A model generated the notes under the pieces. That model worked only from the letters and a program-made list of their open reading frames with translations. It did not search any database and was not told where the DNA came from. Position numbers and translations under genes: made by a program. Source: CAWGYT01 sp963826795 (lineage in GTDB: Bacteria; Planctomycetota; Planctomycetia; Pirellulales; Pirellulaceae). From it: a stretch of DNA of 64,000 bases. The stretch covers positions 1-64,000 of the forward strand of contig CAWGYT010000017.1 in the NCBI GenBank assembly GCA_963826795.1, in the 5' to 3' direction. Below, in pieces: positions 60,533 through 64,000 of this stretch (the stretch's first letter is position 1; each line of letters starts with the position of its first letter).

Positions 60533-61252
60533 GATCGATCCTCCGGGGTCGCGTCCGCAACTGGCAATTGCGCATCCGCACCGGGAAAGCTGGTCTTAAG
60601 TTCCGAACCGGCGGGCGCACCGCAGGACGCACAACACTCGCTAGGACAGCCGACGTGAGCGACAGGAAAGGCATGCAACGGATCCGCTTGGGGCGACCGT
60701 GATTCGAGCACGTCCTGTCGTGTACCCGACTTGCCGACACCCCACTTCACTCTGATCACAGTTGCCAAGCAGGAGATCACATGCCGATAGGGCGTGTCCT
60801 TCTCAGCCAGAGCGTCGTTCATTTTCTCGACGGCCGGCTGTACACAGGCCGTGACGAACCGCGTTGCTTCGTCGTCGGACATTGCTCGCCACCACGGCAA
60901 GCACATGTGAAAGGTGATCCGGCAGCTCGACCGACTCGCACAGGTCGTACTTGCGAAGCTCCTCGCGCATGCGAACCAGGAACATGCCCCGTGCGTACTC
61001 CTCGCCGAACAGATGCCACCCGACTTCCAGCGCACACGCCGGATTGACGTCAAACGTCCCCGTGAAGGCCTCCTCGACCTCCCAGTCCTGATGCAGTTCC
61101 AGAAACGCCCCGAACTTCGAGATCTCGCTGGCCGCATCCTGGATTTCGTCTCGGAGCACTACGTACAACAGCTCAGCGGCTTGCGACGTGTGCTGGTCTG
61201 GATAGCTAAGCAGTCGGGAAATGGCGTCCATCACTTTGGGCAGGTGAGACAT
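60529..61252 (-). CDS. narJ: Nitrate reductase assembly chaperone, one frame break
   Basis: Begins MSHLPKVMDAISRLLSYPDQ and has the NarJ/TorD helical pattern DPNPACALEVGWHLFGEEY-like segment (FDVNPACALEVGWHLFGEEY) followed by RGMFLVRMREELRKYDL. The break near 60885, after LSHVLAVVAS, equals one extra base and continues MSDDEATRFVTACVQPAVEK. Repair gives 240 aa. NarJ inserts the molybdenum cofactor into NarG and is not part of the mature enzyme. The C-terminal ~45 residues include a Cys-rich stretch (CPSECCASCGAP) unusual for the family. Start overlaps the narH stop by one base. Confidence 0.85.
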
Positions 61253-62747
61253 TACAACCCCCTCCGCGGTCCGCCGACAAAGCCGAATCCGGTTTCTTCG
61301 CGATGTTCGTGTGGTTCTTTCATCATTTCGATCGCTTGCTCGCGATGCATCGGCGGGATCACGAAGCGATCCTCAAACGTGCAGAGCGCGGTGAGCTTAT
61401 AGATTTCCTCGGCTTCCTCGCGGCGTGCAATTCGCTTCATGCAACATGCGGTCCGCCAACTCGCGACTGATGTCACCCACCGTTTCCGCCCGTCGGTGCC
61501 AGCGCACCGCCTTCTGCTTGGCAAGAGCGTAACGGACTGGCCCCTCGTGTCCGGCCCCGAAAAGATTGGCCAGGAACTTCATGGGCACGCGTGACGAGTC
61601 AATATCGTGGAACAGATCGTCCGTTTCGTGATGAATCGTGTCTTCCGGTTTACTGGCCTGCACGGGTGACATCGGAGGAACGTAAAACAGCATCGGGAGC
61701 GTGCGGTATTCGACGTGCGGTGGCAGCGCGATCTTCCATTCCATTACGAATCGATAAACGGGTGACTTCTGCGCCGAGTCAATCACGCCGTCCGAGATGC
61801 CGTTCTTTCTGGCCTGGGCGATCACGGCTGGATCGTGCGGATTGAGAATCAAGGAACGCTGTCCTTCGACGAGCTGATCGTCAGGAAGTTTGGCCACCTC
61901 CTCCAACCGATCAGCGTCGTACAACAGCACACCCAGATAGCGAATGCGGCCAACGCATGAATGGAAGCACGCGGGTGCCTGCCCGGTTTCTAAACGCGGG
62001 AAACACAAGAATGCACTTCTCGCTTTTACCGGTAAACCAGTTGAAGTACGTCTTCTTGTAGGGACACGCGGCCACGCAGGAGCGCCAGGCGCGGCACTTT
62101 TGCTGATCAATCAAGACAATCCCGTCTTCGCCGCGCTTGTACAGGGCACCCGATGGACAGGACGCCACACAACATGGATTCAGGCAGTGATTGCAAATGC
62201 GGGGCAAGTAGAAGAACACCAACCGCTCGACTGAACTCAGCTGCATCCTCTGCTGTTCGGTAAGGCCCTTCAAGTTGGGGTCGTTTTCGGCATAGATGGG
62301 CGAGCCTCCCAGGTCGTCGTCCCAGTTGGGGCCAGCCTGAACGTCGATTTTCTCGCCGTCGATCATCGAAATCGGCTCGGCGGTCGGTTGGTCAGAGCCT
62401 TCTTTGGCGTTGAACAGATTCTGGTAGTCGTAAGTCCACGGCTCGTAGTAATCGTCCATGCTGGGCATGTGCGGATTGTGGAAAATATTCGGGATGATCT
62501 TGGTCCTGCTCGTCGATTTGATATCGAGCTTCCCATTGCCGTTGGATTCCCAACCACCCTTGTATTTCTCTTGGTCTTCCCATTTCGTCGGATAGCCGGT
62601 GCCAGGCTTGGTCTCCACGTTGTTCCACCACATGTACTCCGCACCCTTGCGATCGGTCCACACGTTCTTGCAGGCGACACTGCACGTGTGGCAGCCGATG
62701 CACTTGTCCAAATGAAATACCATCGAGACTTGCGAGCGGACATTCAT
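61252..62747 (-). CDS. narH: Respiratory nitrate reductase beta subunit, two frame breaks
   Basis: Begins MNVRSQVSMVFHLDKCIGCH and contains four Fe-S Cys groups: CIGCHTCSVACKNVW, CNHCLNPCCVASCPSG, CRAWRSCVAACPYKK and, after repair, KCI-x-CFPRLETGQAPACF. Trp replaces one Cys in CRAWRSC, the mark of the [3Fe-4S] cluster in NarH. Breaks near 61975 and 61440 each equal one extra base; the repaired protein is 497 aa, normal for NarH. It relays electrons from NarI haem to NarG in the cytoplasm-facing module. The C-terminal REQAIEMMKEPHEHREETGF is typical. Confidence 0.88.
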
Positions 62748-62835
62748 GATTTGAACTTCAGGTTATGGGGAGTGGATTGAACTTCCGTTGTGGCGACCCG
62801 TTGGCGTTAAATGGGATGGCGTGATCGTTGGAATA

Positions 62836-64000
62836 TCACTGGGTCGGGAGGCGAGGCTCCGCCGAGCCAAATTGCCTTCCGTTGGCGATGCGTCGACGCG
62901 GCTCGCCGGGACGTCGTTCAGTTCTGCAAACCAGTAGATCGCCAGGCAATTTCCGAACCAACAAGTGGGTGTCGCGATTGCAGCCGACGGGTCCCCAGTA
63001 GTTGAAGTGGTACGTGAATTGTCCATAGCCGCCGATCATGAAGTTCGGCTTCAATCGCGTACGCGTCAGGCTGTTGTGGCCACCGGCGCGCCGCCCCTTG
63101 CGCAGAGGCGACTTGGGAATGCCGTGGGTTCGCTCGGGCGCGTGATATTGCATGCAGATTCCCGGGGGAATACGGGCACTCACGACAGCGCGAGTAACGA
63201 CCACGCCGTTGTCGTTGAAAACTTCAACCCAATCGTTGTCGATGATACCGAGCAACTTGGCGTCCTTGTCGTTCATCCAGAGCGGATAGATGCCGCGCGA
63301 CAGCGTCGTCATCCGCTGGTTGTCGCCGTACGTCGAGTGAATGTGCCACTTGCCGTGCGGGGTAAGGAAGTTCAACATGATTGCCTGGCGAATCTTCCTC
63401 GCTGAACTTGCAGATCCGAATACTCCGTGGGCAGCGGCTTCGGCTTGTACGTCGGCAGATGCTCGCCGAAGTCGAGTAGACCGGATGGTCGAGGTAGAAC
63501 GACTGCCTGCCCGTGAGCGTGCGCCAAGGAACATCTGCTTCGACGTTGTAGGTGAATGGCGAGTACGACCGACCGTTCTCGATCAAGCCCGACCACATGG
63601 GGCTGTTGATAAAGCGCCGCGGCTGGCTCTGGATATCCTTGAAGGTCGTGCGGACGCCACGATTCTTCTCAGCCAGATGCACCAACGGGACGCCGGTCTT
63701 TTCTTCCATATTCTGGTACGACCGATACGCCAGTTCGCCATTGGTCACGGTGGCAAAATGCAGGATCACATCGCAGACGTCGATATCTTCCTTGAGCGAC
63801 GGATAGACCTCACCTCCCCATTCCTCTCGGTGGTGCGTCTGAATGTACTGGTCATACTCTTCCTCGATCGAATACTTCGTGCCGTGAGCTCCCAGTCCGT
63901 TTTTTCGGGCCATCGGTCCATAAGAGATAAACTGCTGATAGACATTCTTGTAGTCGCGCTGGACGACGTGGAAGGCCGGCATCGTCTTGCCGGGAATCGC
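62836..64000 (-). CDS. narG: Respiratory nitrate reductase alpha subunit, C-terminal part, frameshifted
   Basis: Only the C-terminal ~390 residues are in the window; the N-terminus with the [4Fe-4S] and MGD-binding regions lies beyond the right edge. Recognisable segments are [78 protein letters not shown] and [20 protein letters not shown]. Breaks occur near 63485 and 63398, each best explained by one missing base or two extra bases. The true C-terminus is unresolved: the current frame ends at 62836, but an extra shift after LVRKL would end it within about ten residues. NarG reduces nitrate to nitrite at its Mo-bis-MGD centre. The DNA between here and narH shows no gene. Confidence 0.82.

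Noticed and set aside
53900..64000. Pseudogenisation of the nar-act cluster
   Set aside because: Repaired frames keep all catalytic and ligand residues and have no internal stops. Breaks are almost all of one kind and start abruptly within actB.
53900..64000. Programmed +1 frameshifting at each break
   Set aside because: Contexts of the extra base share no codon, stop or slippery motif, and up to eight shifts per gene would be needed.
61252..64000. Nitrite oxidoreductase (NXR) instead of nitrate reductase
   Set aside because: A typical narJ and a membrane NarI with quinol-type haem His follow, and two NarK proteins are present. The NarG catalytic half is outside the window, so direction of catalysis cannot be settled, but NarGHI is the plain reading.

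Overview
The window looks like the chromosome of a high-GC planctomycete, most likely a Pirellulales-type bacterium. This is inferred from the gene families: an N-terminal LEPR-motif secreted giant protein, PEP-CTERM proteins with dockerin-like Asp-rich C-termini, a BBP7-type outer-membrane barrel, FG-GAP/VCBS and ASPIC/UnbV proteins, an S46 peptidase and a formylglycine sulfatase. No 16S gene or tRNA was recognised, so the assignment rests on protein families only.

Layout. 0-2.1 kb: the 3' part of a frameshifted TadE-like gene, a small graveyard of two-component and LEPR fragments, and a secreted alpha/beta hydrolase with one frameshift. 2.1-9.8 kb (minus strand): sthA, a YeiH-type exporter with one frameshift plus a coupled small membrane protein, pepN, adk and a glycine-zipper protein. 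10-22 kb: secreted proteins, namely a CRTAC1-like lipoprotein, a triple discoidin-like PEP-CTERM protein and a ~2246-aa LTD/CotH protein. 22.9-28 kb: an RND efflux pair and a NIPSNAP protein, followed by convergent ppk2. 30-34.7 kb: BBP7 barrel, VCBS protein and another PEP-CTERM protein. 35.0-36.7 kb: a complete IS1182-like insertion sequence with perfect 19-bp ends. 37-48.8 kb: a CxxCH protein, Gfo/Idh oxidoreductase, S46 peptidase, OPT transporter, sulfatase, DNA alkylation repair protein and APC permease.

48.9-64 kb is one minus-strand respiratory cluster. In transcription order it is narG (cut by the window edge), narH, narJ, narI, two narK-like transporters, then alternative complex III actA, actB, actC, actD, actE, a 60-aa unknown and actF. 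NarGHI would oxidise quinol and reduce nitrate, the NarK proteins would move nitrate and nitrite, and ACIII would oxidise the same quinol pool towards cytochrome c or a partner oxidase. The distal part (actC-actF, below ~53.9 kb) is intact, whereas actB to narG carry about 30 frame breaks, nearly all equivalent to one extra base. Restoring them gives whole-codon, family-length proteins, so this looks like poor consensus sequence rather than gene decay.

The most unusual structure is repetitive. Three tandem arrays share one palindromic core but have their own unit lengths (~178, ~163 and ~145 bp). Each begins 37-60 nt after a stop codon, in the same orientation relative to that upstream gene. 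The IS element sits inside a hairpin of this repeat family. A separate palindrome pair (GGGGTCAGGT type) at 9.8 and 44.5 kb shows a compensatory stem change.
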